Positions 8,247-18,307 of a DNA stretch of 64,000 bases are shown here, piece after piece. The notes beneath the pieces were generated by a model, which did not search any database, was not told the DNA's origin, and saw only the letters and a list, made by a program, of their open reading frames with translations. This DNA comes from Desulfovibrionaceae bacterium. GTDB lineage: Bacteria > Desulfobacterota > Desulfovibrionia > Desulfovibrionales > Desulfovibrionaceae. How positions within the stretch are numbered: position 1 is the stretch's first letter; the number at the start of each line of letters is the position of its first letter. Location: assembly GCA_031082225.1 (NCBI GenBank), contig JAVHLG010000011.1, forward strand, positions 1 through 64,000, written 5' to 3'. The translations under genes were made by a program, and so were the position numbers.

Positions 8247-8844
8247 GGGTGAGACTGCTACGCAGTGATTCAAGGGTCATCGGCCGCCTGCGGCCCACGG
8301 GGTCGTGCCCCAGCGCCCGCCCTCACGAGCGCCATACACCGACTTCTCCTGCTTTTATTCCCCAAGCCAAACATTTGCAACAGCGCCCTCCCGTCCGGTC
8401 CTGCCGGGTCACGCCGCCTCTCGTCGGCAACGGCCGCGACCGCCGCGACCACCGCGACCGGCGCGACCGCCGCGACCGGCGCGACCGGCACGACCGGCCC
8501 GTATGTCGCCGCCCTCCCGTCAAGCCCGCATCTCCCGGCGCAAGACCACCCCTGCCCCAACAAGCGAGCACCGACGCGACTCCCCCGCCACCCCGAAGAT
8601 ATCCACGCAATTGACACTCTTGTGAAATACAAAAAGATGCCGCAGGCCTCTCGCCGCAATGAAACCGGCCTATACGCGACGCTGCCGGAGGCACTGCCAA
8701 TTGTGTACACCCCGTTTGCATCCTTCCCGATTCATGTAAATAAACCATGACAAAACAAAAGTAATTTCATAGACAATAAAGCAAGATCACTCCTGCGACA
8801 TATTTCGCCGCCCCAGGGCGGCCAACCTCAACAAAGGCGCTTCC
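8247..8844. other. 598-bp intergenic region upstream of nrfHA
   Basis: No convincing gene. It holds the 9-bp repeat array at 8431-8497, an isolated TTGACA at 8611-8616 without a good -10 at the right distance, the palindrome GTGTACAC at 8703-8710, and an AT-rich stretch at about 8735-8790 that is the likeliest nrfHA promoter zone. An open frame across the 9-bp array encodes only Ala/Thr repeats and is not credible. Confidence 0.6.
8431..8497. repeat. 9-bp tandem repeat array (CCGSCGCGA)
   Basis: Seven consecutive, slightly degenerate copies of a 9-base unit CCGSCGCGA plus a partial eighth. The same unit recurs in a four-copy array upstream of the pyruvate kinase gene at 22414-22449. Confidence 0.85.
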
Positions 8845-9306
8845 ATGGCCCGCACCGTCAGGAATCGGCTGGGGTATCTGGCCGTGGCCGCCGTGATCGC
8901 GGCGGCAGGCGGCTTTTTCGTCATGTTCGGCCCGCCGGGGCTCATGGCCAAGACCGAAACCCCTGATTTCTGCGCCTCCTGCCATGTCATGGAGGCCCAG
9001 TACGAGGCCTGGTTCCACGCCGGGGCCCACCGCTCCCTCAAATGCGTGGACTGTCATCTGCCCCACGGCAACCTGGCCACCTACTACACCTGGAAATCCA
9101 TCGACGGCATGAAGGATGTCGTGGTCTTTTATTCCGGCCGGGTTCCCGAGAACATCACCGCCTCGAGCCACGCCAAGGCCACGATCCAGGGCAACTGCAT
9201 CCGCTGCCACACCGAGCGGGTTTTCAAGATCGACACGCAGCGAAACTGCTGGGACTGCCACCGGCAGTTGCAACACCGGCTGACGGGCATCCGCCAGACC
9301 ATCTGA
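8845..9306 (+). CDS. nrfH: cytochrome c nitrite reductase small subunit NrfH
   Basis: A 153-residue tetraheme c-type cytochrome of the NapC/NirT class. A single N-terminal membrane anchor (about residues 10-30) is followed by four CxxCH heme sites: CASCH, CVDCH, CIRCH and CWDCH. NrfH is the membrane quinol dehydrogenase that passes electrons from menaquinol to NrfA on the periplasmic side. nrfA lies 97 bp downstream on the same strand, the standard nrfHA order. No regulator gene is adjacent. Confidence 0.96.
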   Translation: MARTVRNRLGYLAVAAVIAAAGGFFVMFGPPGLMAKTETPDFCASCHVMEAQYEAWFHAGAHRSLKCVDCHLPHGNLATYYTWKSIDGMKDVVVFYSGRVPENITASSHAKATIQGNCIRCHTERVFKIDTQRNCWDCHRQLQHRLTGIRQTI

Positions 9307-9403
9307 CGGACACGGCATTTTTTGTCTTTCCTGGCCACGGCGGCGGGGACCACGGTGTTCTCCCGGCAGCCAAACGGACTTTTACGACAGCGAGGAGGGG
9401 ATT

Positions 9404-10870
9404 ATGTTCAAGGGGGCGCTGACGGTGGCGACGACAGCTCTTCTGACGGTCTTTTTGTTCGGGGCCACGGGGTGTGAACCACCCAAACCCGAGATGGTCA
9501 AGACCGTGACCATTCCCGACGGCGAGATCGATCCGACCATCTGGGGCAAGGCCTATCCCGAGGAGTTCGAGTCCTGGAAAAAGACCGAGGAAGCGGTTCC
9601 CACCCAGCTCAGCAAATACAAAGTTGGCATGGGCGGCGGCACGCCGAGCGTGGACAAGCTCTCGGAGTTCCCCTACATGGCCCTGCTCTTTAACGGATGG
9701 GGATTTGGCGTGGAATACAACGAGCCGCGCGGCCACGCCTACATGGTCCGCGACCAGCTCGAGATCGACTCCTCGCGGCTTAAGGCCGGCGGCGTGTGCT
9801 TAAGCTGCAAGACCCCCTATGCCCCTGGGCTGCAGAAGCAGTTGGGCGTCGAGTATTTCAAGCAGCCCTTCAAGGACGTCCTGAACATGATTCCGGAGAA
9901 GAACCGGGAGTTGGGCGTGGCCTGCATCGACTGCCACGACAACAAGGACATGTCGCTCAAGATCTCCCGGGGATTCACCCTCACCAAGGCCCTGGAAGGC
10001 ATGGGCGTGAAGCCCGAGACCCTGACCCGGCAGCAGATGCGCACCGTGGCCTGCGCCCAGTGCCACGTGACCTACAACATCCCCAAGGACAAGGAAAACC
10101 AGTCCGTCGGCCTGTATTTTCCCTGGCAGGGCAGCACCTTTGGCAACATCACCATCGAAAACATCATCAAGCAGATCCGCTCCGACGACTCGATCCGGGA
10201 ATGGAAGCAGACCGTGACCGGCTTCAAGATGGGGTTCATCCGCCATCCGGAATTCGAATTTTTCACCCAAAACAGCGTCCACTACAAGGCCGGGGCCTCC
10301 TGCGCCGACTGCCACATGCCCTACACCAAGGCCGGGGTCTTCAAGATCTCCGACCACCGGGTCATGAGCCCGGTGCAAAACGAGATGCGGGCCTGCATCC
10401 AGTGCCACGCCGAGAGCTCCGACTGGCTCAAGGAACGCGTCTTCACCATCCAGGACCGTACCGCGTCGCTGATGATCCGGGCGGGCTACGCCACGGCCAC
10501 CGTGGCCAAGCTGTTTGAGACCATCCACAAGGCCAAAGAGGCCGGCACGGCCATCAACGAGGAGTTCTACGCCAAGGCCCGGGACTACTACGAGGAGGCC
10601 TTCTACCGCTCCCTGTTCATAGGCGCGGAGAACTCCATCGGCTTCCACAACCCCACCGAGGGCCTGCGCATCCTGGGCGACGCCGTGGCCTTCGCCTCCA
10701 AGGCCGAGGGGCTGCAGCGCCAACTGCTGACCCAGGCCGGGGTGGAGGTGCCCCTGGTGGTGGACCTGGAACTGCTCAAGTACCTGGAGGACCGGGGCGA
10801 CAAGAAGCTCAAGTTCAACCCGGCCATCGAATTCAAGGATCCCTCCGGGGTCCAGGACCGCTTCCAATAA
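9404..10870 (+). CDS. nrfA: cytochrome c nitrite reductase catalytic subunit NrfA (pentaheme)
   Basis: A 488-residue periplasmic enzyme that reduces nitrite to ammonium with six electrons. The catalytic heme site is the unusual CLSCK (Cys132, Cys135, Lys136), followed by four CxxCH sites: CIDCH, CAQCH, CADCH and CIQCH. The N-terminus is a signal sequence ending GATGC at Cys24, so it may be a lipoprotein or cleaved nearby. The ATG at 9404 has GAGGGG upstream. It pairs with nrfH and ends before a perfect rho-independent terminator. In sulfate reducers NrfHA detoxifies nitrite and can support nitrite respiration. Confidence 0.97.
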   Translation: MFKGALTVATTALLTVFLFGATGCEPPKPEMVKTVTIPDGEIDPTIWGKAYPEEFESWKKTEEAVPTQLSKYKVGMGGGTPSVDKLSEFPYMALLFNGWGFGVEYNEPRGHAYMVRDQLEIDSSRLKAGGVCLSCKTPYAPGLQKQLGVEYFKQPFKDVLNMIPEKNRELGVACIDCHDNKDMSLKISRGFTLTKALEGMGVKPETLTRQQMRTVACAQCHVTYNIPKDKENQSVGLYFPWQGSTFGNITIENIIKQIRSDDSIREWKQTVTGFKMGFIRHPEFEFFTQNSVHYKAGASCADCHMPYTKAGVFKISDHRVMSPVQNEMRACIQCHAESSDWLKERVFTIQDRTASLMIRAGYATATVAKLFETIHKAKEAGTAINEEFYAKARDYYEEAFYRSLFIGAENSIGFHNPTEGLRILGDAVAFASKAEGLQRQLLTQAGVEVPLVVDLELLKYLEDRGDKKLKFNPAIEFKDPSGVQDRFQ

Positions 10871-10894
10871 GACGTTACGCGGCCATCATGATCC

Positions 10895-10932
10895 AACCGG
10901 GGAGGAAACGCGGGTTTCCTCCCCGGTTTTTT
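10895..10932 (+). terminator. rho-independent terminator of nrfHA
   Basis: A perfect 15-bp stem (10895-10909 with 10914-10928) has a 4-base loop GCGG and runs into six T's (10927-10932). It starts 24 bp after the nrfA stop codon and also faces the convergent PH-domain gene. Confidence 0.95.
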
Positions 10933-10954
10933 GCGGCCCGGTGAACTGCCCCGG

Positions 10955-11419
10955 CTACCGCGCCGCCCGGGTCAGGGCCGCCAGAAACCCCTGGGGATCG
11001 GCCACGCTCACAAGCACGGAAAACTCCCCCCGGGTGGGCAGATACACCGTCCGGGCCTTGTCCGTGACGAAGGCCAGGGCCTTTTCCCCGTTTTTCAGCC
11101 GCCACCAGCCGAACCAGATGCCCGACAGGGCCATGCCGTTGGTCTTCCACTTGAGCCCCAGCTGGAAATCCCGCCGTAGGTCCACCTCGCGCGCCCCGGA
11201 CAGGTCCAGATCGGCCAGGGGGATGCTGCGGCCGTACGGCCAGGCCTGGATGGACAGCTCCTGCGCCGACACCGCCACCCGGGCCTCGATCACGTTGGAC
11301 ACCATCTGGCGCATGAAGAAAAACACCGCCAAAAGGATCACCAGGGCCCCGACAAATCCCACGGTCAGCCAGCCCGAGCGGGCCACCGGGATCATCTGGA
11401 AAATCTGCGGTTCGCTCAT
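10955..11419 (-). CDS. PH-like domain membrane protein
   Basis: A 154-residue protein with one N-terminal membrane helix (about residues 16-38, WLTVGFVGALVILLAVFFFM) and a C-terminal beta-rich domain resembling bacterial PH domains: short strands around LSIQAWPYGRSIPLADLDL, then LPTRGEFSVLVSVADPQGFLAAL. The ATG at 11419 follows AAGGAGGGCGG. It is convergent with nrfA and divergent from the EamA transporter. Its role is unknown; the domain assignment is from overall pattern only. Confidence 0.7.
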   Translation of the reverse strand: MSEPQIFQMIPVARSGWLTVGFVGALVILLAVFFFMRQMVSNVIEARVAVSAQELSIQAWPYGRSIPLADLDLSGAREVDLRRDFQLGLKWKTNGMALSGIWFGWWRLKNGEKALAFVTDKARTVYLPTRGEFSVLVSVADPQGFLAALTRAAR

Positions 11420-11554
11420 GTCCGCCCTCCTTTCGCCGACGATGTCCGGGCCGTCCCCCGCGTTCGCCAGGCACGCGCCACCCTTAGCCTTCCCGGCCTG
11501 CCGGGGCAACAATAGCCCTTCCCTTTTCCCCCTTTTGCGGCCACAAGTCCCCCC

Positions 11555-12421
11555 ATGACCTGGGTTGTGCTTATGATATCGGCCGCCTTTCTCCAGGCCG
11601 CCAAAGACGCCTTCCTGAAACGGGCCATGGCCGACGTGGACGTGCTGGTGGCCACCTGGAGCTATTGCCTGGTGACCTCGGTCCTTCTGGCCGGGATGCT
11701 GTTCTCCTCCGGATTTCCCCCGGTGGGGGCCAAGTTTTGGTGGCTGGTCATCGTAAGCGGCGTGTTCGGGGGCCTCAACCTCGTGCTCTACATCACGGCG
11801 GTCAAGGCCTCGGACCTGTCGCTGACCCTGCCCATGCTGGCCCTGTCGCCGCTTTTCATGCTCCTCACCAGCCCGCTGATGATCGGCGAATTCCCTGATC
11901 CGGCGGGGCTTGTGGGCATCGTGCTCATCGTGGCCGGATCGTACGCCCTCAACCTCAGGCGGTTCGCCGACGGCGTGTTTGCCCCCTTCAGGGCCCTTCT
12001 CGACCACAAGGGGCCGCGGCTCATGCTTTTGGTGTCGTTTTTGTGGAGCCTTTTCGCCAACGTGGACCGCATGGGCCTGGACGTCTCCGCGCCCATCCCC
12101 TGGATCTTTTCCACCTATTGCGCCACCACGGTCTTTCTCACGCCCCTTGTCCTGTGGCGTGCGGCCACGCCGATCTCCCAGGTGCGCCGCCATCCCCGGA
12201 AGATCCTCGCCGCCGGGGCCTGCGAGGCCGTGTCTCTGGTCTTCCAGATGTACGCCCTGACCATGACCCTGGTGGCCTACGTCATCGCGGTCAAGCGCTT
12301 AAGCGCCGTGTTCGGGGTGCTCATCGGGGCCTTGATCTTCAAGGAGTCCGGCCTGGCCGAGCGGCTTTTCGGCACGGCGCTCATGGTGGCGGGAGTTTTT
12401 TTTATCGCGCTTTTGGGGTAG
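11555..12421 (+). CDS. EamA/DMT-family transporter
   Basis: A 288-residue inner-membrane protein with about ten hydrophobic helices in two homologous halves (EamA repeats, roughly residues 1-135 and 150-288), typical of the drug/metabolite transporter superfamily. The second half ends RLSAVFGVLIGALIFKE...RLFGTALMVAGVFFIALLG, a common EamA ending. The substrate is not predictable. It lies 47 bp upstream of a phenylacetate-CoA ligase-like gene on the same strand, so an aromatic acid or related metabolite is conceivable but unproven. Confidence 0.88.
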   Translation: MTWVVLMISAAFLQAAKDAFLKRAMADVDVLVATWSYCLVTSVLLAGMLFSSGFPPVGAKFWWLVIVSGVFGGLNLVLYITAVKASDLSLTLPMLALSPLFMLLTSPLMIGEFPDPAGLVGIVLIVAGSYALNLRRFADGVFAPFRALLDHKGPRLMLLVSFLWSLFANVDRMGLDVSAPIPWIFSTYCATTVFLTPLVLWRAATPISQVRRHPRKILAAGACEAVSLVFQMYALTMTLVAYVIAVKRLSAVFGVLIGALIFKESGLAERLFGTALMVAGVFFIALLG

Positions 12422-12468
12422 GAGTTCACGCTTCACCGCACGGCGTAAACGCACTGGAGTCCGCTACC

Positions 12469-13764
12469 ATGACCGTACAACATCGTTTTCTCCCCAATCT
12501 CACCCCGGAAGTCATCGCCGCCGTCCAGACCGAGGGCCTCAACTGGACCCTGCGCCACGCCTATGCCGGCAACCCCCGCTACCGGGAACGCCTGGCCGGG
12601 GTTGGATACGATCCAGGCCAGACCGTCAGCCTTCAGGACTTGACCCGCATTCCCGTGACCACCGTGGACGAGCTGCGCACGGGCTATCCCCTGCCGCTTC
12701 TGTCCGTTCCCGAGTCCGACGTGGTGCGCATCCACGCCTCAAGCGGCACCACCGGCAAGCGCAAGATCCTGGCCTACACCCAAAACGACATCGACACCTG
12801 GAAGGACATGTTCGCCCGCTGCTACGAACTGGCCGGGCTGACCCCCCTGGATAGGGTGCAGATCGCCGTGGGCTACGGCCTGTGGACCGCCGGGGCCGGA
12901 TTCCAGCTCGGCTGCGAACGCTTCGGGGCCATGAGCGTGCCCATCGGCCCGGGCAACATGGAGATCCACCTCCAGCTCCTGGAAGACCTCCAGACCACCT
13001 GCCTGTGCTCCACGGCCTCCATGGCCCTGCTTCTGGCCGAGGAGGTGGCCAAGCACAACCTCAGGAAAAAAATCTCCCTGAAAAAGGCCATCTTCGGGGC
13101 CGAGACCCACACCCCGAAGATGCGAGCCCGCTTCGAAGAGTGGCTGGGCCTTACGGACAGCTTCGACATCTCGGGCATGACCGAACTCTACGGCCCGGGC
13201 GCGGGCCTGGAGTGCGCCGCCCATGCGGGCATCCACTACTGGGCGGACCTGTACATCCTGGAGGTGCTCGATCCCGAGACGCTTTTGCCCGTGGCCCCGG
13301 GCGAGGTGGGGGAGATGGTGGTCACCACGCTCAAAAAAGAGGCCGCGCCGCTTGTCCGCTACCGCACCCGCGACCTGACGCGGCTGATCCCGGGCGAGTG
13401 CCCCTGCGGCCTGTCCATCCCGCGCCACGACCGCATCCTGGGCCGTTCCGACGACATGTTCATCTTCCGGGGGGTGAACATCTACCCCGGCCAGATCGCG
13501 GCGGTGCTGGAGGGCTTTCCGGAACTGGGCTCGGAGTTCCAGATCCGGCTCACGCGCAAGGACGGCCGGGACCAGATGCTGGTCAAGATCGAACGCAAGC
13601 TCGGCGTGCCCGTGGACATGGACCAGAACCTGTCCGAGGCCGTGTCCGTGGAGATGCGCAAGCACCTCCTGGCCCGGGGCTGGGTGGAGATCGTGGCCCC
13701 AGGCGAGCTGCCGCGCTCCTTCGGCAAGACCAAACGGCTCATCGACGACCGCAACGCGGACTAG
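12469..13764 (+). CDS. phenylacetate--CoA ligase family protein
   Basis: A 431-residue adenylate-forming enzyme of the PaaK family (normal length about 430), which activates an aryl or acyl acid with ATP and CoA. The AMP-binding motif is HASSGTTGKRKI (about residues 88-99); SFDISGMTELYGPG and the hinge region VRYRTRDLTRLI are also typical. The C-terminal lid includes the ERKLG...AVSVEMRKHLLARGWVEI segment and ends with FGKTKRLIDDR, which holds the late lysine. Sulfate reducers often carry several paralogues, so the acid substrate is uncertain. It probably forms an operon with the EamA transporter. Confidence 0.9.
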   Translation: MTVQHRFLPNLTPEVIAAVQTEGLNWTLRHAYAGNPRYRERLAGVGYDPGQTVSLQDLTRIPVTTVDELRTGYPLPLLSVPESDVVRIHASSGTTGKRKILAYTQNDIDTWKDMFARCYELAGLTPLDRVQIAVGYGLWTAGAGFQLGCERFGAMSVPIGPGNMEIHLQLLEDLQTTCLCSTASMALLLAEEVAKHNLRKKISLKKAIFGAETHTPKMRARFEEWLGLTDSFDISGMTELYGPGAGLECAAHAGIHYWADLYILEVLDPETLLPVAPGEVGEMVVTTLKKEAAPLVRYRTRDLTRLIPGECPCGLSIPRHDRILGRSDDMFIFRGVNIYPGQIAAVLEGFPELGSEFQIRLTRKDGRDQMLVKIERKLGVPVDMDQNLSEAVSVEMRKHLLARGWVEIVAPGELPRSFGKTKRLIDDRNAD

Positions 13765-14339
13765 CGGACGCGCCCGCCGAAACGGCGAGGCCCCCGGAGC
13801 GTTCGTCGCGCCGGGGGCTTGTGTCTGGGCATAGCGGCTGGCAGGATGCCCGATACGACATCTCGTTGCCTCCGGTTTTCCCCGCATGTCCTCAACACAT
13901 GCCATGCGCCCAGTTTTCGCCACCTGACGGCGCCGCGAAACGTCCGCCTCCGGAAGTGTGATCAGCACACCGTCAGCGACGTCCTGCCCAAAATATCCAT
14001 ACCCCGACGGAAACAGAAGCATCCGCCCCGCCTCCCCCCGTCGCGACCGCAGCAGCCAACATCCCGAAAACCTGCGGACATCCTGTAGGAATACTCAATA
14101 ATTGTCTGGCATACAGCGACAAATTCAACTAGATATTTCAGTCAATCCCAGACTTTTTCAGCTCGACCCCGCAAATAACAGGGACGGGCCATAACAGAAC
14201 CGCAGGCCCATGCATTCCAGCAATCCAAACTGAAGCTCAAGGGGCTCCCCATCGCACATGTCCGACACCCCGCCTTGTCACGGCGCACAGACAGTCCATC
14301 GGCCCCTGAAGACGCCGATGCGGCCTGACGGAGTTTCCC
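13765..14339. other. 575-bp intergenic region before the kinase operon
   Basis: No credible gene. It contains a hairpin at 13790-13818 after the ligase gene and an AT-rich stretch at about 14085-14160 that probably carries the promoter of the three-gene kinase operon. No clear -35/-10 pair or operator could be picked. Confidence 0.5.
13790..13818 (+). terminator. hairpin after the ligase gene
   Basis: GCCCCCGG (13790-13797) pairs perfectly with CCGGGGGC (13811-13818) around a 13-base loop, 26 bp after the stop codon. The T-tract is poor (TTGTGT). Confidence 0.5.
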
Positions 14340-17045
14340 ATGCGACTGAAGACCAAGACCCTCGCGCTGTTCGCGGTCTCCGGCATCCTCATTCTCACCC
14401 TGGTGGGCACGATCCAGTACGAGGTGCTCAAGGCGCGGACATTTTCCGACATAGACCGCCAGATAGCCAAACAACTGGAGCATCTGGACTTCGCCCTGAC
14501 CCGTTTCCTCACCGATGTGGAGAACGACCTGCTCATCCTGGCCGCGGATGCCCGGGTCAAAACCCCGCATGACGATGATTTCACCTCGTTTCTCACTGCG
14601 GACGAACAGTCCTTCGTCTATCGGATCGGTCCCCGCGAACAGGACATCATCGACCTTTTTCAAACCTTTCGCCACTACCATCCCCACGTCAATTCCGTGT
14701 ACATGGGCCGTGAAAACGGCAGCTTCGTGCGCTCCCACAAGCGTGCCAGCCCCACCCGGTACGACCCCCGGACCCGCCCCTGGTACCAATTGGCCAAAGA
14801 CCACCCCGACGCGGTCCTGCGCACCCCGCCCTACCGTTCCCTGACCACCCCGGATGTGAACATCGGCGTGGTCGTGCCCATGCGGGACGCGGACGGCAAG
14901 CTGTTCGGCGTCATGGGGGCGGACATCACGCTGGCCAGCCTGACGGACTATCTGACGGATTTCTCCATCAGCTACGACGGACAGACGCTTTTACTGGACA
15001 GCGAAGGGGTCGTCCTGGCCTCTCCGGACAGCGCCCTGCTGTTCCAAAATGTGCGGGACATCTTTCCGGACGGGGTGCGGCTGCTTTTGACCGGCAAGGG
15101 AGGGCATGTCCTTTTTGAGGATACTCAGGGCCGACGCCATGCCTATGCCCACGTCTCGTCGGAAACAGGCTGGACGCTTGTCGCCCTGGTGGACGAAAGC
15201 CGCATCCAGAAGGACATCTGGGTGGTGGTGGTGCGCAGCCTGGTCATCCTCGCCACAACCATCGGCCTGCTCAGCCTGGTCACCCTCATCGGCCTCTATT
15301 CCTCCATTCTCTCCCCCCTGGCCGCCCTGACCAGGGGCACCCGGCACATCCGGCAAACCGGCGATCTGCAATACCGGCTCCAGGTCCATGGCCGCGACGA
15401 GATCCACGACCTGGGCGAGGCCTTCAACCAGATGATGGATACCTTGCAGACGGCCGAGTCCCAGCTCAAGGACTCCCGGGAGGCCCTGCAGCAGGAGCGC
15501 GACCTGTTGGAAGACCGGGTCAGGATGCGGACGGCGGAGATTGAGGAGGCAAACAAGAACCTTCTTGCGGAAATCGAGGTGCGCAAAAAGGCCGAGGAGA
15601 CCGCCGAGGAGGCCAACCGGGCCAAGAGCCTGTTTCTGGCGAACATGTCCCACGAGATACGTACGCCCTTAAACGCCATTTTAGGCTTCACCCAGCTTCT
15701 GCTCCGCGATCCGCAGATGCTGCCCGGGCAGCGCCGCTCGGTGCATACCGTCTACCGCAGCGGGGAGCATCTGCTGCTCCTTCTCAACAGCATTTTGGAG
15801 ATGTCCAAGATCGAGGCCGGCCGCATGACCCTGCAGGAGGAGGACTTCGACCTGCACGCCATGCTGGAGGATCTGGAGGCCATGTTCCTGGTCCTGACCA
15901 GAAACAAGGGCATTTCCCTGGAGTTCGCCGTTGACCGGGAGACGCCGCGCTGGATTGTGGCGGACGAGCAGAAACTGCATCAGGTGCTCAACAACCTCCT
16001 GGGCAACGCGGTGAAGTTCACGGACCAGGGGGGCGTGGTCCTGCGGGTCGGGGTGCTGCCTGCGCAGGACGCTGCCGTCACGCCCGGTCCTGGGGGCGGC
16101 GGTTCCCGGCAGGTGCTTGTGTTCGAGGTGGAGGACACCGGCCCGGGCGTCCCGGCCGAGGCCCAAAAGACCATCTTCTCCCATTTCGAACAACTCGATC
16201 CCGGCAGGCGGAAAAAAGGCGGCACAGGCCTGGGCCTGGCCATCGCCAAGGCCTATGTGGAAATCATGGGCGGCGGCATCGCCATCCAAAGCCAACCGGG
16301 TCAGGGAAGCATGTTCCGGTTCACAGTGCCCGTAGCTCCGGGCACGTCCGGCCGGGCCAGATCCGGCGACCGCTTGCGGCAGGTGTCCCGGCTGCGGCCG
16401 GGCCAGGGGGAACAACGCGTCCTGGTCGTGGACGACAACGAGACCAACCGGGAAATCCTGGTCCGCCTGCTGGAGGATGCCGGATTCACCGTGCGCGAGG
16501 CCGGAGACGGGCGGGAGGCCTGCCGGGTGTACGGGCAATGGCGTCCGCACATGGTCTTGCTGGACATGATCATGCCGGAGATGGACGGTTTCGCCGTGCT
16601 TGAGCATATCCGGAGCGCGGATGGTTCAAACGCCCCGCCGGTGATCGCGGTCACGGCCAGCGTGCTCATGGCGGAAAAGGAGCGGGTGCTGGCCAGCGGA
16701 GCCGTGGCGTTCCTCAAAAAACCGTTCAAGGTAGAGGAATTGTTCGATCTTATACAAAAACACCTCGGGGTGGCCTTTCTGGACGGCGACCCGCCGGACC
16801 AGGCAGGGGCCGCCGGGCCGTCGGACGAACCGGAGCTTGCCCCCGGCCACCTGTCCCGGCTTCCGGCCGAATGCCTCGCCGCCCTGCGCGACGCCGCCTT
16901 GAGCCTGGATGTCGAAAGCCTGCGGGAACATATCGCAGGCCTTGGCCCGGAACACGCGGCGGCGGCCAAGGGGCTCCTCACGCTGGTGGAGCAGTACCGT
17001 TTCGAAAAGTTGCAGGAACTGTTGCAGGAGGGAAACCCCTCGTGA
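14340..17045 (+). CDS. hybrid sensor histidine kinase (Cache-HAMP-HisKA-HATPase-REC)
   Basis: A 901-residue inner-membrane sensor. Order: membrane helix (about 7-25), periplasmic double-Cache-like sensor (about 35-290, with the [10 protein letters not shown] signature), second helix (about 297-318), HAMP, coiled coil, HisKA with phospho-acceptor His438 in [11 protein letters not shown], HATPase with N box [10 protein letters not shown] and G boxes DTGPGV and GGTGLGLA, receiver with Asp742 in [11 protein letters not shown], and a C-terminal helical tail. Cache domains sense small extracellular ligands; the ligand is unknown. The stop overlaps the GTG start of the next kinase gene (GTGA), so the two are translationally coupled. 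Confidence 0.95.
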   Translation: MRLKTKTLALFAVSGILILTLVGTIQYEVLKARTFSDIDRQIAKQLEHLDFALTRFLTDVENDLLILAADARVKTPHDDDFTSFLTADEQSFVYRIGPREQDIIDLFQTFRHYHPHVNSVYMGRENGSFVRSHKRASPTRYDPRTRPWYQLAKDHPDAVLRTPPYRSLTTPDVNIGVVVPMRDADGKLFGVMGADITLASLTDYLTDFSISYDGQTLLLDSEGVVLASPDSALLFQNVRDIFPDGVRLLLTGKGGHVLFEDTQGRRHAYAHVSSETGWTLVALVDESRIQKDIWVVVVRSLVILATTIGLLSLVTLIGLYSSILSPLAALTRGTRHIRQTGDLQYRLQVHGRDEIHDLGEAFNQMMDTLQTAESQLKDSREALQQERDLLEDRVRMRTAEIEEANKNLLAEIEVRKKAEETAEEANRAKSLFLANMSHEIRTPLNAILGFTQLLLRDPQMLPGQRRSVHTVYRSGEHLLLLLNSILEMSKIEAGRMTLQEEDFDLHAMLEDLEAMFLVLTRNKGISLEFAVDRETPRWIVADEQKLHQVLNNLLGNAVKFTDQGGVVLRVGVLPAQDAAVTPGPGGGGSRQVLVFEVEDTGPGVPAEAQKTIFSHFEQLDPGRRKKGGTGLGLAIAKAYVEIMGGGIAIQSQPGQGSMFRFTVPVAPGTSGRARSGDRLRQVSRLRPGQGEQRVLVVDDNETNREILVRLLEDAGFTVREAGDGREACRVYGQWRPHMVLLDMIMPEMDGFAVLEHIRSADGSNAPPVIAVTASVLMAEKERVLASGAVAFLKKPFKVEELFDLIQKHLGVAFLDGDPPDQAGAAGPSDEPELAPGHLSRLPAECLAALRDAALSLDVESLREHIAGLGPEHAAAAKGLLTLVEQYRFEKLQELLQEGNPS

Positions 17046-18307
17046 GCATCGACATGCCGCTGTCCATTCTCATCGTGGACGACGTTCCGGCCAACCTCCA
17101 GTTGCTCTCCGGGATGCTCACCGAGCGCGGCTACAAGGTCCGCCCGGCCCCAAGCGGCCCCCTGGCCCTGGAGGCGGCCAGACGGAACCCGCCGGAACTG
17201 ATCCTGTTGGACATCAACATGCCGCAGATGGACGGTTTCGAGGTCTGCCGCAGGCTCAAGGCCGACCCGAACCTGGCGGATATTCCGGTGCTGTTCATCA
17301 GCGCCCTCGGGGACGCCGCAGACAAGGTCCGGGCCTTTGCCGAAGGCGGCCAGGACTACATCACCAAGCCTTTCCATGTGGAGGAGGTGCTGGCCCGGGT
17401 CATGACCCATCTGGCCCTGCGGCGGGCGCAACGCGAGGTGAAAGAGCAAAACAGGGTCTTGCTCGAAACCCTCGACCAGTTGAAAAAGGCCCAGAACCGC
17501 CTTGTGATCTCCGAAAAAATGGCGGCCCTGGGCGTTTTGGCGGCAGGCGTGGCCCATGAGATCAACAACCCCCTCAATTTCGTGAAAACCAGTTGCCACG
17601 GCCTGGAAAAAGACCTCCGCGACCTGACGGCCCTGGTCTCCTTTTGCCGTGATGCCATGCCTGACGGGCAGCGGGAGGCCCTGGCCGCCTTCGAACGGCA
17701 GGTGGACTATGCGACCCTTACGCAGGAAATTCCCGAACTTCTGGCGCATGTTTTCGAAGGCCTGGCCCGGGCCGGGGACATCGTCAGCTCCCTGCAGGTC
17801 TTCTCGCGCACGGACGATGCCGTGTGCCAGGATGTCGACATAAACGACGTGGTGGAATCCGTCCTGGTGGTCCTGCGCAACCGCTACAAGAACGTCACGG
17901 AAATGACCACGACGCTCTCGCCCACGCCACGGATTTGCGGCAATCCGGGCAAGCTGGGGCAGGTGGTCATGAACCTGATCACCAACGCCATCGACGCCGT
18001 GGAGTCCGTCGACGACCCGGCCCTGCGGCGCATCACCCTGGCCACCGAAACCTGCTCCCGAAACGGCGCGCCATACGTGGCCCTGCACGTCACGGATTCC
18101 GGCCCCGGCATCCCTCCCGACATCCAATGCCGCATCTTCGATCCCTTTTTCACCACCAAGCCCGTGGGAAGGGGGACGGGGCTTGGACTTTTCATCAGCA
18201 ACAATCTGATACAAGAGCACCGTGGAGCCCTGGAGCTTGCCAGCGTCCCCGGACGCGAAACCACCTTCTCCATGTATCTGCCCGCACCGCAGGAGGACGC
18301 CGCATGA
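17042..18307 (+). CDS. response regulator-histidine kinase (REC-HK)
   Basis: A 421-residue cytoplasmic protein with an N-terminal receiver (Asp57 in [11 protein letters not shown], Lys in YITKPF), a linker helix, a HisKA-type domain with His172 in [12 protein letters not shown], and an HATPase domain ([24 protein letters not shown]). GHKL kinases with HEINNPL are often deep-branching NtrB/ThkA-like sensors. The GTG at 17042 is chosen because GGAGGG lies 8 bp upstream and it overlaps the previous stop by 4 bases; the next ATG (17054) is too far from that site. It could receive phosphate from the upstream kinase and pass it on. Confidence 0.93.
   Translation: MSIDMPLSILIVDDVPANLQLLSGMLTERGYKVRPAPSGPLALEAARRNPPELILLDINMPQMDGFEVCRRLKADPNLADIPVLFISALGDAADKVRAFAEGGQDYITKPFHVEEVLARVMTHLALRRAQREVKEQNRVLLETLDQLKKAQNRLVISEKMAALGVLAAGVAHEINNPLNFVKTSCHGLEKDLRDLTALVSFCRDAMPDGQREALAAFERQVDYATLTQEIPELLAHVFEGLARAGDIVSSLQVFSRTDDAVCQDVDINDVVESVLVVLRNRYKNVTEMTTTLSPTPRICGNPGKLGQVVMNLITNAIDAVESVDDPALRRITLATETCSRNGAPYVALHVTDSGPGIPPDIQCRIFDPFFTTKPVGRGTGLGLFISNNLIQEHRGALELASVPGRETTFSMYLPAPQEDAA

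Noticed and set aside
8611..8640. Clear nrfHA promoter and HcpR-like operator
   Set aside because: TTGACA is present, but no -10 is at a good distance and no complete inverted repeat of the expected type is visible.
8265..8750. Plus-strand open frame encoding an Ala/Thr repeat protein
   Set aside because: It spans a 9-bp DNA repeat array, has no ribosome-binding site and no recognisable sequence outside the repeat.
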